Source of the DNA: Desulfuromonadales bacterium
Lineage (GTDB): Bacteria > Desulfobacterota > Desulfuromonadia > Geobacterales > Pseudopelobacteraceae
Assembly (NCBI GenBank): GCA_013349325.1
Contig: DUZX01000003.1
Coordinates: 62,001-126,000 of the forward strand
Length of the DNA: 64,000 nt
Reading direction: 5' to 3'
Part shown: piece by piece, positions 13,101 through 18,927 of the stretch
Position numbering within the stretch: the stretch's first letter is position 1
Layout: the number at the start of each line of letters is the position of its first letter
Notes under the pieces: generated by a model
What the model saw: the letters and a program-made list of their open reading frames with translations, nothing else
What the model was told of the DNA's origin: nothing
Databases searched by the model: none
Made by a program: the position numbers and the translations under genes

Positions 13101-16100
13101 AACTACCGATACGGGCAGTAATTTCACCTTCAGCATGGTGCCGCCAGGTGCGTACAAACTCTCGTCCACCGATCCGACTACCGGGCTGGTGATCACTGGT
13201 GCTGAGTTCACCATGATGGGCGGGGAGACGCTGACCCAGAATCTGCAGCTCAAAAAGAGCGGCAGAGTTGCTGCCAGTCTGTTCTATGCAGATGGTCTCA
13301 CCGCTCCGTCATATAATTATTATGCTCAGGATGTGAATTTGCAGGTTCTGGATATGGCAGGAACGGTTTTAAGCACCAATCCAAATGTGTATAACGGCAA
13401 TCCGCAGAGCAGCAGGGTCTTTGCCAGTGACGAGGCCCAGTTCAAGGTGCGCATGACTTACAACTATTCTCAACCGGGGGGTACACGTTTGACTTCGGCT
13501 GGTGAAACGACAATGAATGGTTTCACCAGTACCAGCAGCACACCACTGCCGGTCAGCGTCATCCTGCCGCTCAACTGGGGCAATGTCACTGTGCAGCTGA
13601 AGAACTCGAGCGGTGCCAACTACTCCGGCAGCGCCATTCCGATTGAGCTGCGCGATCCGACCGGTACGACGGTATGGGCGTATGGCAGCAGTGACCCGAC
13701 GACGGGAAAATGTACCATCAACAACCTGATAGTCGGCTCAGACGGTTTTGCGGTCAAGGTGGTTATGAACAATGTTGTTATCGCCGAAACCACAGCATTC
13801 ATGACCACAACCGGCCAGACCCAGACGGTTGATCTGCAGCTTGCCTATGATCCGGTCGCATTCCCGAAAACCCTGTATGACGGCAATGCCTTCCTCTATG
13901 ACATCTATGGTGATGGTTCGCTGCATAACGGCAGGGATGGTGTGTTCTATTATTATAGTGGTCCTGGTGCCATCGTTCTGGATGTGAACAGGCAGAACTT
14001 TACCGGTTCCAGCACTGGCATGGCCGAAGATCAGGGTCGTGTGCTTTCAACCACTCAAGCAGGTTTGGCAGGCCTGAATGTCAATCGTAAGATATATGTT
14101 CCGAAAGATGGTTATTTTGCCCGTTATCTTGATGTCTTTACCAATCCGGGTGCCGATCCGGTCACGGTCAACCTCGGGTTGACCACCAACTTCTACTATT
14201 ATTATGACACGTTTGCCGTTCGGGCTGCTTCCAACGGCATCAGCGATACCGTCCCGACCAATCAGGATTTGACCGGTGCCACCTGGGCCGTCGTAAGAGA
14301 AAATACGGATGTCGATCCGTTCCTGGGAAGTACCCGACCGGCCGTTGCCATGATCTGGGGGGGGGAAAGCGGAGCTTCGCTGATTTCTGACGCCAGTTTT
14401 GGTACAAAACAGACTTACAACCATGCCTATCTGAAAAGCGGATATCAGTCGGTGGTCATACCGGCTGGACAATCAGTGGCGCTGATGAGCTTCCTGGTTC
14501 AGCAGACAACGGTTGCATCGGCCAAAGCCTCTGCCGAACGCCTGGTGCAGCTACCTCCCGAGGCACTGAGCGGGCTTTCCAAGCCGGAAGTGGACATGAT
14601 TGCCAATTTCAAGATGCCTGCCAACGGGACCAGCACCCTGGCAGCGTTGCCGCCTGCCACCGGAACAGTGAACGGTGCATTCAAAACCTATGACAGCTTG
14701 TCTTCCAGCCTGGTATCAGGTAATTCCGTTTTCCTGCAGAGCAGCAGTCCGTATTTCACTCGTGTGTACAAAGTATACGCAGATAACAGCGGTGTTTTTA
14801 CGTTTAACGGAACACCCAACGGCGACACCACTGCCATGACAATTCCTCTGACCGGATTCACCCTGTCTGGCGTCATCAATAACTTTGCCTACAGTATCAC
14901 ATCGCCAGCGGTCAGCGGCTCTTTTGCCGATGGCTCCAGCACGACAACTCAGGATATCATTTTCAGCAATTCCGGCCGCATCAAGGCCAGAGTTCTCTAT
15001 GCCGACGGTACGACGCCGGTAACCAACGCTGTCGTGCGGGCATCATTTGGTACCAACTGTCAGACGTCATATTGCAGCACTACGTACAATTTTTTGCATG
15101 TGGGCGATTCATATCTGCTCGATTTTGCCCAGGCCGGGCAGCACAACCTTACGGTTGCGATTCCGCCTCCGACGGCTATCAGTTCTGGCGGTGCTTCTCT
15201 GACGCTATCCGGTACGGTGACTGCGGTAACAGGAAGTGACAATCTGATTGAACTGCGTCTGCCGCTGTTAGGAAAAATATCCGGGACGATCAAAAACCGG
15301 GCCGGCAACGTGGTTCCCGGCGCCACGATCTATTTGAGATCGGCCAGTGGTTTCAACCGTTATCTCACCACGTATGACGGTACAAACGGCGGCCCGGCCG
15401 GCAGTTTTACGTTTGCCGAACTTCCGGCAGATACCTATACGCTGGAAGTTGATGATACCAGCATCTACGGAGTCGTACATCGCTACACTGTTGTCCTGGC
15501 AGCCGGGGGAGATGTTAGCGGGACGTATCAATACGGAATGTCCGGCACCGTGACCGGTAAGGTCAGTTTCCGTTCGTCCGTAAATGATGCTACCTATTTC
15601 CCTACCAGCGTTTCCATCGATGTTATGGATCCGGACACCGGTGCTGTACTGACAACGGCTTATATCAATTACAACAGCGCCAACAGCAGTTTTACCACGC
15701 CGCGTTTCGCCGGCAACGGAAAACCAGTCACGGTAAAGGCGAGCTATCGTTTCTCTGTCGGTGATGGGACGTATCGCACCTACAGTGCTACGACCACTGT
15801 TGCCAGCTTTACCAGCGATAACCAGCAACTTTCGGCAAATCTGACCCTGCCTGCAGACCGGGGTAATGTGCAGGTGCTGGTGATGGATTCAAACAATGCT
15901 GCGCTGCTGAAACCGGTCATGTTCGAATTGCACGATACGACCGGCCAAGTTGCATCCAGCAGCTACACGTATAGTAATGGGCAATATACCTTCACGGGGA
16001 TCTATTCGGATCAAACAACATTGACCGCTAGGGCCGTCTATATGGGGCACAATTATGATCTGCCGGTCACGTTTATTGTGAACGGCACGGCGACCGTCAC

Positions 16101-18144
16101 TATCACAATTCCGCACGCCACGCTGAGCGGCAGCGTCTTTGCCGGTGACGGAGCAACCCCGATCGGAAGTTTCACCTATTCGCTGACCAGTGCCGACGGT
16201 ACGTTTACGTATCCCTGCGGCGGCCAGGAAACCGGCTATTACAACTCTGTCTATGTCACTGGAATTGGGAATGTCTATCGTATGACACTGTCTGATATTT
16301 ATACGTGCAGCAGCTCAAACGGTTTATGGGCCTTGACACAGTTGGCCTATAATGATCCACCCAATGCCGGATATAACTATGCGCATAATGTACCTCGCCT
16401 GATCCCACTTCAGAACGGCGACCAGCTCGCGCTGCGTATAACGTCTTCGACGTTCGGTACCTTTACCTACAATTTCACCTATACGGGTAATTCTACGGTG
16501 GATGCTACATTGCCGATCTTTGTAGCCAAGGGGGCGGTAACACGCGCTGACGGCAGTGCGGTCAGCAACGCTTCGGTCACCATGGTAGTTACGGATAACG
16601 CCACACCGCCGGTACCGCATACATACGCCGGTACAACGGACCTATCCGGCAACTTTGCAATTCTTGCTGGAACGACGACCGGTACGTACAGCCTCAACGC
16701 CCAGACGACGTGGGGCAGTACGGGGAGTTATGCCGGAAGCGGGATTATTGACGGAACACAGTGGGTTACTCGTGGCCTTGACATAACATTGGAGCCGTCT
16801 GGGACGATTACCGGCACGGTTATGCGGGCCGGGTTGCCTCTGGCGAATGCATCTTTGACGCTCACGTTGACAGATCGCTCATTCTCTCAGCGGTTCTCTA
16901 GTGATTCTCAAGGACAATTTACCGCTCTGGATGTACCGTTCGCACCGTTCACGGTGTCAGCTTCTGCGTATGATAGTTTTGCTGATGGGGACATGTACTC
17001 CAATACGGTCAGCGGCACATTAACCGCCCTGGCTCCGACTGCTGATGTCCAACTGGTATTCGATCTGGATCCGGGGACGGTGTATGGTACCGTGCATTTC
17101 CAATCCGGCTCTGTTGCCGGTTCCTATAATTCTGTCACACTGACGAGAGTAAGTACGGGAGAACTCTTTTATCCTTCAATCGACGGCAGCGGTAACGGCT
17201 TTTATGAAGAGAGAAACCTGCCGGCTGATGGGTATCTGGCGCAAGCCACCCTTACTCCAAGTGTTGTCTCACCAGATGTTGGTGTAGCGGAGACCGGCAG
17301 CAGCTACGGTATTCTGACTAACACCGGGACGCTCAGACTTGATCTTAATCTACGGCCGGAAGTTTCACTGCAGGGGACAACGACGACAGAACTTCTCGAC
17401 AGCACGAGCGGATTTAAATACGGTATCGGCGTCGGTGGAGTACTTGCCTACGGCGGTGGCACAACCAGCGCTTACAGTAGTCCGTTCAATGGTTCTTACC
17501 TGTTCTATGAAGATAGTGCTGCATCGGACTTTACGGCAACAAGTGGCTGGTTCGACCCGACCGTAAGCGGATTGTTCTACCTGAAACCTGCCGTTTCCGG
17601 CGGAATGGTACTCAGCCGGAAACTGTACCTGCCACCCGCCGGAGGTTATTTGCGCTATCTGGAGATCATTGACAATCCGTCAGCCAGCCCGGTTTCGATT
17701 TGGCCTCGTCTATACGGCCCCCTGGCGACTCCGGCCAGCGGTGCTTGGAGCTTCAATGCTGACCCTGCAACCACCGGTTACGCCCTTGAGCAGGCTGCTG
17801 GCGATCCTCTCATGCCGCAGGTGGGGATGGTACTGCAGGGGGTAGACTCTTCAGTTTCTCCGCTTCCTTTGCAGTTTTATGCAGATTCGGCAGCAACAGC
17901 GGACGTTCCCAACTGGTACTGGTTCGGCTCTGTTCCAGCTGGCGGCAGGTCTTGCGTAGTGCATTATATCTTCCAGTCCGGCCCCCTTGATACTGTGACT
18001 GACCTCGAAGCTCGCGCCAAAGCCTTGCAAAGCCTGGATGGCGCGGCGTTAGGAGCCCTCGGTTTCTCAGCCGATCCGCTCTTTGGTCTGACAGCTGATG
18101 AACGGACCTGTATCATGAATTTCAACGTGCCGCCGGCACCGTAA
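1165..18144 (+). CDS. Giant secreted multidomain protein (5659 residues, carboxypeptidase-regulatory-like and Ig-like repeats)
   Basis: One uninterrupted 17-kb frame. The start at 1165 follows AGGTGG; ATG 1186 is an alternative. Residues 1-32 are a Sec signal peptide (KTLIRTLALLIVV core, cleavage after AQA). A CARDB-like segment lies near 422-510. Many carboxypeptidase-regulatory/CNA-B-like repeats ('G.V...DG.P...A.V...T...G.F.F..VP.G') run from about 953 to 2165 and again from 2870 on. Two Big_5-like domains ('ITFTEPV', 'IMFSEPV') lie at 2166-2371 and Ig-like domains starting D.TPP/TAP at 2372-2780. Three copies of a roughly 265-residue module occur at about 3482, 4229 and 5397. I see no catalytic motif, LPXTG, PEP-CTERM, autotransporter or T1SS end, so the route past the outer membrane is unknown. 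A surface or matrix role is inference. The frame is intact over 5659 codons, which argues for selection. Confidence 0.93.
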   Translation: MNYGKLSMNIKTLIRTLALLIVVTGTAGTAQAYEGRFLAHEDIILYGMGLKVEPARQVVPKNIATIVSSYTQVPTLPNAEIPPLAADALVKGTLRGPGLETPLELTARANTPFNIPPLTVPGIYSLDNIRLESGGEVLLRGTPESVTIEIIEKLLVSQITARPLTAQEIKDKGIVFDKTNFQAYNFTAAFAIGSGDPVKINMPVILPNLAGATDVNVSEAGIGSTIPEPQLKDVRTIIPDSLKLAQTKVPNLSVKSFSLKALDYKGNSFDVPPIPGVIVIPGDIGFLNQYFSVMLMVGNVAPEYSNLVVKDITATILLPAGNDKVVGTSDDPLAMANTTKGPSPKLQAVVQPGPDGKLGTADDIVSLAPGESGNAEFLVEGRREGSHTIEMEITGTLVGLPIGPVTVRGRAMGTVLVRNPNFTLTFTHPDVVNAGEAYTLDVTVTNTSQSPANFVSVNLHQQQISGADLIGEGSKQIETIPPGDSATVSFDLRSKVSGTIFAATLDADDHVSGRFQLKTSVGELGIPLSPDSLVLPKEAGSLPKSLRDAAIGVLGKAYAVATAPDAALPKDIQRFGKKIVWDRGIEVAQAGFRYTLHEPLPDSAEQLLLDFMGSNYTRLAETNPLPADRANAESDYNGFDDLRRRSVRGDVLADAVANLLKPDLTAKGGADFQRDLASKIAYRPEHISVMLDSGSAPLPVTLTLIDSTGRKLGGVGDKGKIVKEIPYSDYLIFKDQTVTSGQLAMVSVPTLGAFRIRVERLPGADPAAPFNLAIVAPDAAGVLQQRSFSALTTATLPTVDLTSPYSFTVELYADGVPLAGAPQTATITRAIPDIAPSIISVVQQPDADVFKNDCGIWRFGRVVAALFSEEVTAASVQDKLARTLISNYTLDGNQVVGVALQPGNRIAFLALRDPVGPFVPRSITFDNISDRRGHQLASQSVPIEATIEDAGAVVSGKVLQPDGNLLSGAEVRLFTQVQVGLECTNFWYGVSSKTTGADAAFGWDYVLKQTNKIVALNPDDGEFRALPFSVARNGQRLNVNVVFLGRGTLTGKVLGEDGMTPLKDAQIRVTSLTDNSQFAFTTDSSGTYAIAKIPVGNLIVEAVHLGTNSKITQSSYIGAAGSSVELNLVLLTETVRKITVKYGAITGHVLHTDGASAVPGVPVYGFYQDNSQDGVRCPADSEGRRPPECAVASALTSSVGAYNFTDVPSGDYRIYTFDQAASQEGNARITLAPDGTISANILLNGGFGTIKGIVKGADGVPVADAEVGGGLSLTRTDANGLFTLTDVPVGSRTIVAVSQALLAKGQVTVDVSTPGVEYGATIVLQSQGGIYGTILKADNSLASGIKVYLLQDGDGGKAMVASTVSNSTGAYQFANVPVSGGQYYVSAFLPDLSDGNIGITSIRFQGQRVRLDLTFKGKGTVTGGIFDANGTTPLVGKVSVSALRVVAAQSGQELIGLSFEYTPHLQIIDTTFASNRFSFGNVFVGDFVITAAGAFSPDPVTFKGEIKTNGETQDLLIKLTATSVVTGTVYGPDGVTVSKNALITYKSDEFKTICSESGGESSCTALPQGIQSETAVSDEFGKFTLPLVNAGKFTLTVEERDSAGNPTGRIGKLSGLVRAGQTSDVAVRLQARAPVKVTVFTHNSTTPVPNAWVTVEEATNIGNTTRKYTTDANGVVTFSGADALNEGSFTVKAESNDGFVGRASGKIVTDGTEVVVNVYLFDHTVTVKGVVYRPDGITPVANAEVSISNASGDLAFAVTNSAGEYSQDFIPLGDFRAEVFEAATGRRGFATATAYLSIPTVTVNISEMAIGQVQGALFQSGALTPLSRWQITLSQTSPSGRSMYLVVTSGLDGRFVFPGVPVGEFRISAYSAGQNQVFAQGYLTREGEIVDIPMVANLVKPALGSINGWVYHPDGKPAADATVCLLSDYSGQCARITTADSDGLFNFVDVGLGRFTIRAGSQVTRESGMGYGDLPYAGATSYVKVVLAGLGTIGGTVLDSGTVMTGAEVVLEKFPDAGCGASKCTNFSDPTTGRFTFPNVPAGPFTVYAKDPVNPLKNGSAGGILNPGATAEVTVAFADTGSLKVKVIFVNGNPAVGIVAELRRTDGFTLYHDSDGSGLVTFIGVPKGDYLLILQDPAGLGLAKKSLQIVADLDLTNSPIMLDEAPPAVTSSSPLPGQIRVALATPIVITFTEPVQPGSISPASLSVTSAVGPVEGFREMSVNDTVVTFTPTQPLKDETTYSIRVSGVKDRVDRSMLQDFVAKFTTVDITPPRIVSFGPDKSSSGAPLESVIRIMFSEPVNPAAFSGTAITVSDGTALLAGRVDMVFGNTGMVFTPTYPLKENTLYTVTLLPASDLSGNQQSAEPPYTFRSLDRTPPVISSLTTPATVIENAVVTVTPVFGNAADIAVVDWYLNGAPAGAVRVAQSPTYSFSFQALPSLGIPNGTPIKVSAIATDTSGNRALIGTETSISVIADTPPTATITLPAGGAVVRTGDRVVVRVVAQDDMGIVRIAYQANGGQFPASDTVAVTPTALSAQKDFAFYVPLDALPGSQIVINATVVDSKGQSGTAVPVSITVSDATPPVVLFAGLSSGAVVRTGQKITAVVTANDLGGIKQVSFRVNGGTPEVRDITPPQNSVAATFSYTVPANFTSQDTVHLEATAIDVANNSAAAPAVVLSVADTTAPQVTLHTVGNTSFIVPGHTVTIVVDAQDDTEVTGITLSGSGAFSYSNSAVLTPAGTVQSSFVINIPANLAEGTILNLTATAGDASGNVGTSTTLNLTARSLTTLQLPASQLLAAGETVQLAITLDQPAPSTGMQLDLTPSSAALQLQPASLVFAAGETVKNFTLSAMSGGTNSFDVASQGISLGRVSVTIRGGIVTGKVVTVTNQPVASAQVVVNGVTTTSAADGTFLVEGIAGQPTANSGPATAVTIKAYDTPNKLQGAASGVMNAPNGFLRGVTVIVTEAGSVTGSVKRADQTVVAAGVQVDLLDPQNLTAPLFTAFTAADGSYSFPQVPLGTYTVEAHDTTGNRGRSSAYLTVSGAQVVVPVVFLGNGTVTGTVLDSSKTGISGLTVTMQNGSMFGLVSRTVTTDSSGSFTFADVSVGNFFISTKDPVTDLGANTSGSIATNGQTVTANLNLAAWASLEGHVYRVDGVTPAAGVTVQAGGHTTTTDSLGSYRFEVMALSYYTLTAQDSAARTKGSVSVSLQVYKENRVQDVTLNGSSSMIVTVVDSSSTPVPGARVSLTDGFGNLYGSSDALGTLTLEHIYSGNYTLASSSGRLHGSLKGSIAAGPPVSVFITIAADPSATISGTIFAPDGQTPAGGVTVYARSSKYSGRMTTAGDGTYLFSTLPLDTYDLTVYGANGQLRAKAGSIVLTADGEIATRIMTMVGLGTVNGRVLEPNSSTGSPNMPVTVRALNPDFGRSYSMRTNAAGFYQVDQVPVGGIGVSAGDGSVQKLGDAVGTLSGDGAVLTLDVALQSNAVALPQTLYDGNYLDFPVPGNGSLSSTVFGNTGGALLTVTPTGGTPVNFAAVNAGTQEQQGREIALRQPDVGGLSVTRKIYVPQDGYFARYLEIFDNLTGLDKGVTVGVKNGFYSERDPNYYFFINSTSSGDTVLQTGGTIPDYWGVFDNYYGPNSLWGGYSKTAMIWGGPGAATAVTQIAATPTNIWTKSGFNAAWDVTVPANGRVAIMHFVVQNSSVSGATASAERLVQLPPEALSGLSQDELLAIRNFAVPVDGSSPHSALPPLTGSVTVTVQDALGAIPSGALVKVDLQSASPIFNRIYTASMNSGTGQAVFTSNMNNPNQGPQIALPVGPYTVTAKRTFGPNYFGTIPTPVTISTQGGFAIGSTQAVNTLSFTNSGNINGVVRKSTGESLTNGAITYGSGTELVTSPASDGSYSFNILNPGDSYINVSVPSLDGGTPVTVQQKVTVIAGQTVTADITLPPLGTVTGQLLSWNGNPQPGFSVTLTGVSSGMTRTKTTDTGSNFTFSMVPPGAYKLSSTDPTTGLVITGAEFTMMGGETLTQNLQLKKSGRVAASLFYADGLTAPSYNYYAQDVNLQVLDMAGTVLSTNPNVYNGNPQSSRVFASDEAQFKVRMTYNYSQPGGTRLTSAGETTMNGFTSTSSTPLPVSVILPLNWGNVTVQLKNSSGANYSGSAIPIELRDPTGTTVWAYGSSDPTTGKCTINNLIVGSDGFAVKVVMNNVVIAETTAFMTTTGQTQTVDLQLAYDPVAFPKTLYDGNAFLYDIYGDGSLHNGRDGVFYYYSGPGAIVLDVNRQNFTGSSTGMAEDQGRVLSTTQAGLAGLNVNRKIYVPKDGYFARYLDVFTNPGADPVTVNLGLTTNFYYYYDTFAVRAASNGISDTVPTNQDLTGATWAVVRENTDVDPFLGSTRPAVAMIWGGESGASLISDASFGTKQTYNHAYLKSGYQSVVIPAGQSVALMSFLVQQTTVASAKASAERLVQLPPEALSGLSKPEVDMIANFKMPANGTSTLAALPPATGTVNGAFKTYDSLSSSLVSGNSVFLQSSSPYFTRVYKVYADNSGVFTFNGTPNGDTTAMTIPLTGFTLSGVINNFAYSITSPAVSGSFADGSSTTTQDIIFSNSGRIKARVLYADGTTPVTNAVVRASFGTNCQTSYCSTTYNFLHVGDSYLLDFAQAGQHNLTVAIPPPTAISSGGASLTLSGTVTAVTGSDNLIELRLPLLGKISGTIKNRAGNVVPGATIYLRSASGFNRYLTTYDGTNGGPAGSFTFAELPADTYTLEVDDTSIYGVVHRYTVVLAAGGDVSGTYQYGMSGTVTGKVSFRSSVNDATYFPTSVSIDVMDPDTGAVLTTAYINYNSANSSFTTPRFAGNGKPVTVKASYRFSVGDGTYRTYSATTTVASFTSDNQQLSANLTLPADRGNVQVLVMDSNNAALLKPVMFELHDTTGQVASSSYTYSNGQYTFTGIYSDQTTLTARAVYMGHNYDLPVTFIVNGTATVTITIPHATLSGSVFAGDGATPIGSFTYSLTSADGTFTYPCGGQETGYYNSVYVTGIGNVYRMTLSDIYTCSSSNGLWALTQLAYNDPPNAGYNYAHNVPRLIPLQNGDQLALRITSSTFGTFTYNFTYTGNSTVDATLPIFVAKGAVTRADGSAVSNASVTMVVTDNATPPVPHTYAGTTDLSGNFAILAGTTTGTYSLNAQTTWGSTGSYAGSGIIDGTQWVTRGLDITLEPSGTITGTVMRAGLPLANASLTLTLTDRSFSQRFSSDSQGQFTALDVPFAPFTVSASAYDSFADGDMYSNTVSGTLTALAPTADVQLVFDLDPGTVYGTVHFQSGSVAGSYNSVTLTRVSTGELFYPSIDGSGNGFYEERNLPADGYLAQATLTPSVVSPDVGVAETGSSYGILTNTGTLRLDLNLRPEVSLQGTTTTELLDSTSGFKYGIGVGGVLAYGGGTTSAYSSPFNGSYLFYEDSAASDFTATSGWFDPTVSGLFYLKPAVSGGMVLSRKLYLPPAGGYLRYLEIIDNPSASPVSIWPRLYGPLATPASGAWSFNADPATTGYALEQAAGDPLMPQVGMVLQGVDSSVSPLPLQFYADSAATADVPNWYWFGSVPAGGRSCVVHYIFQSGPLDTVTDLEARAKALQSLDGAALGALGFSADPLFGLTADERTCIMNFNVPPAP
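11608..12408 (+). repeat. Module A of a three-copy ~265-residue unit in the giant protein
   Basis: Residues about 3482-3748. It begins 'LPQTLYDGN', has a core 'RKIYVPQDGYFARYLEIFDN', and closes 'AERLVQLPPEAL' then 'NFAVP'. It aligns by eye with modules B and C. I do not recognise it as a named domain. Confidence 0.75.
13849..14668 (+). repeat. Module B of the three-copy unit in the giant protein
   Basis: Residues about 4229-4501. It begins 'FPKTLYDGN', has the core 'RKIYVPKDGYFARYLDVF', and closes 'AERLVQLPPEALSGLS'. The sequence after it ('PPATGTVNG...LQSSSPYFTRVY') also resembles the sequence after module A ('PPLTGSVTV...LQSASPIFNRIY'), so the duplicated unit is larger than the module, about 747 residues from A to B. 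Confidence 0.75.
17353..18141 (+). repeat. Module C of the three-copy unit, forming the C-terminus of the giant protein
   Basis: Residues about 5397-5659. It is the most diverged copy. The core reads 'RKLYLPPAGGYLRYLEIIDN' and the end 'LTADERTCIMNFNVPPAP' matches the closing 'NF..P' of A and B. Its position at the very C-terminus suggests that the module is a folding or assembly cap; this is inference. Confidence 0.65.
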
Positions 18145-18160
18145 TGTGAGGAATCAAGCT

Positions 18161-18643
18161 ATGAATCGTTCGATTTTAATTATTATGATGCTACTGCTGA
18201 TGGCGATGCCCTGCCGTGCTGAAAGTACGGTTCTGACTGATTTTACCGGTGTGACATTGACGACGCCGGGCGGAGAGCCTTTTGTTGCCGATCTGATTGG
18301 CAAGGATCTGCGTGTGCTGGTGGTTCTGATCAGTGCTGGCAATCCGGGCGGCATTAAACTGCTCGATTTTCTGGCAAGTTTGAAGCCGCAGTTTCCTGCG
18401 GAGCGATTGCTGATGGTCATATCAGGGGCTGATGAGCGCGTGTTCAAGGTGATTGCTGACAAGTATCCCCAGTTGACCGCCAGCTGGTATCGCGATCCGG
18501 AAAATGCTCTGGCAAAGAAGCTGCAACTGAGCGTGACTCCGGCAATTCTCGGTGTGCATAATGCAAATGTGGCCTGGAATCAGTTCGGGATTTCCGACAA
18601 GAAGCTCTTGGAAAAAACCATGCGCGGCTGGTTGAATCGTTGA
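18161..18643 (+). CDS. Small exported protein, thioredoxin/peroxiredoxin-like fold without CXXC
   Basis: 160 residues from ATG 18161, chosen because GAGGAA (18148-18153) sits 7 nt upstream; an in-frame GTG at 18146 has no site. The N-terminus 'ILIIMMLLLMAMPCRA' is a signal peptide. The mature part has the AhpC/TlpA-like pattern: 'FTGVTLTTPGGE', a beta strand 'LRVLVVLISA', then helix and strand segments and a 'VTPAILGV' cis-proline-type turn. The position where TlpA-like proteins carry CXXC reads 'SAGNPGG', so thiol-disulfide exchange is not expected. It lies 16 nt after the giant gene and ends in a terminator, so it is probably co-expressed with it, perhaps as a chaperone-like partner (inference). 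Confidence 0.75.
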   Translation: MNRSILIIMMLLLMAMPCRAESTVLTDFTGVTLTTPGGEPFVADLIGKDLRVLVVLISAGNPGGIKLLDFLASLKPQFPAERLLMVISGADERVFKVIADKYPQLTASWYRDPENALAKKLQLSVTPAILGVHNANVAWNQFGISDKKLLEKTMRGWLNR

Positions 18644-18679
18644 ACTTTCACTCATAATCCGTTACAACGTACTCACGAC

Positions 18680-18713
18680 AGAGAAGGCTGCGCAATCAAG
18701 CGCAGCCTTCTCT
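18680..18713 (+). terminator. Rho-independent-type hairpin after the giant-protein operon
   Basis: Perfect 14-bp inverted repeat (18680-18693 with 18700-18713) around a 6-nt AATCAA loop, 36 nt after the stop codon. Only a short T-rich tail follows. It separates the exported-protein cluster from recC. Confidence 0.8.
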
Positions 18714-18748
18714 ATTCCCGTCAAAAATTATTAACCTATAAAAAGCAT

Positions 18749-18890
18749 TTGAAACACAGAGCAACAAAGCAACAGAGCAAAAACAAAGAACAATTCAGGT
18801 TAAAATCAGAAAAAATATTCACCATTTTGGTTATGCCTGCAATTGATGTAACTGTCTGATTTCTCTGTTTCTCAGTTGCTCTGTGGTTCG
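18749..18890. repeat. Inverted pair of 'cacagagcaac' dispersed-type repeats
   Basis: CACAGAGCAAC at 18755-18765 is matched by its reverse complement GTTGCTCTGTG at 18875-18885. Similarity continues imperfectly over about 28 bp of each arm (further 'aacagag' units). About 109 bp of AT-rich sequence lies between. The motif resembles the short 'aaccacagag' repeats seen in many Geobacter-type genomes (general recollection, not checked). The right arm ends about 40 nt before recC, so it may affect recC transcription. Confidence 0.6.
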
Positions 18891-18927
18891 TAAACGGCCG
18901 TTTTTAGGATTAATCCAGGAACCACGT

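Noticed and set aside
1165-18144. Possible autotransporter or PEP-CTERM/LPXTG sorting in the giant protein
   Set aside because: The C-terminus is module C ending 'NFNVPPAP', with no beta-barrel, sorting motif or terminal helix.
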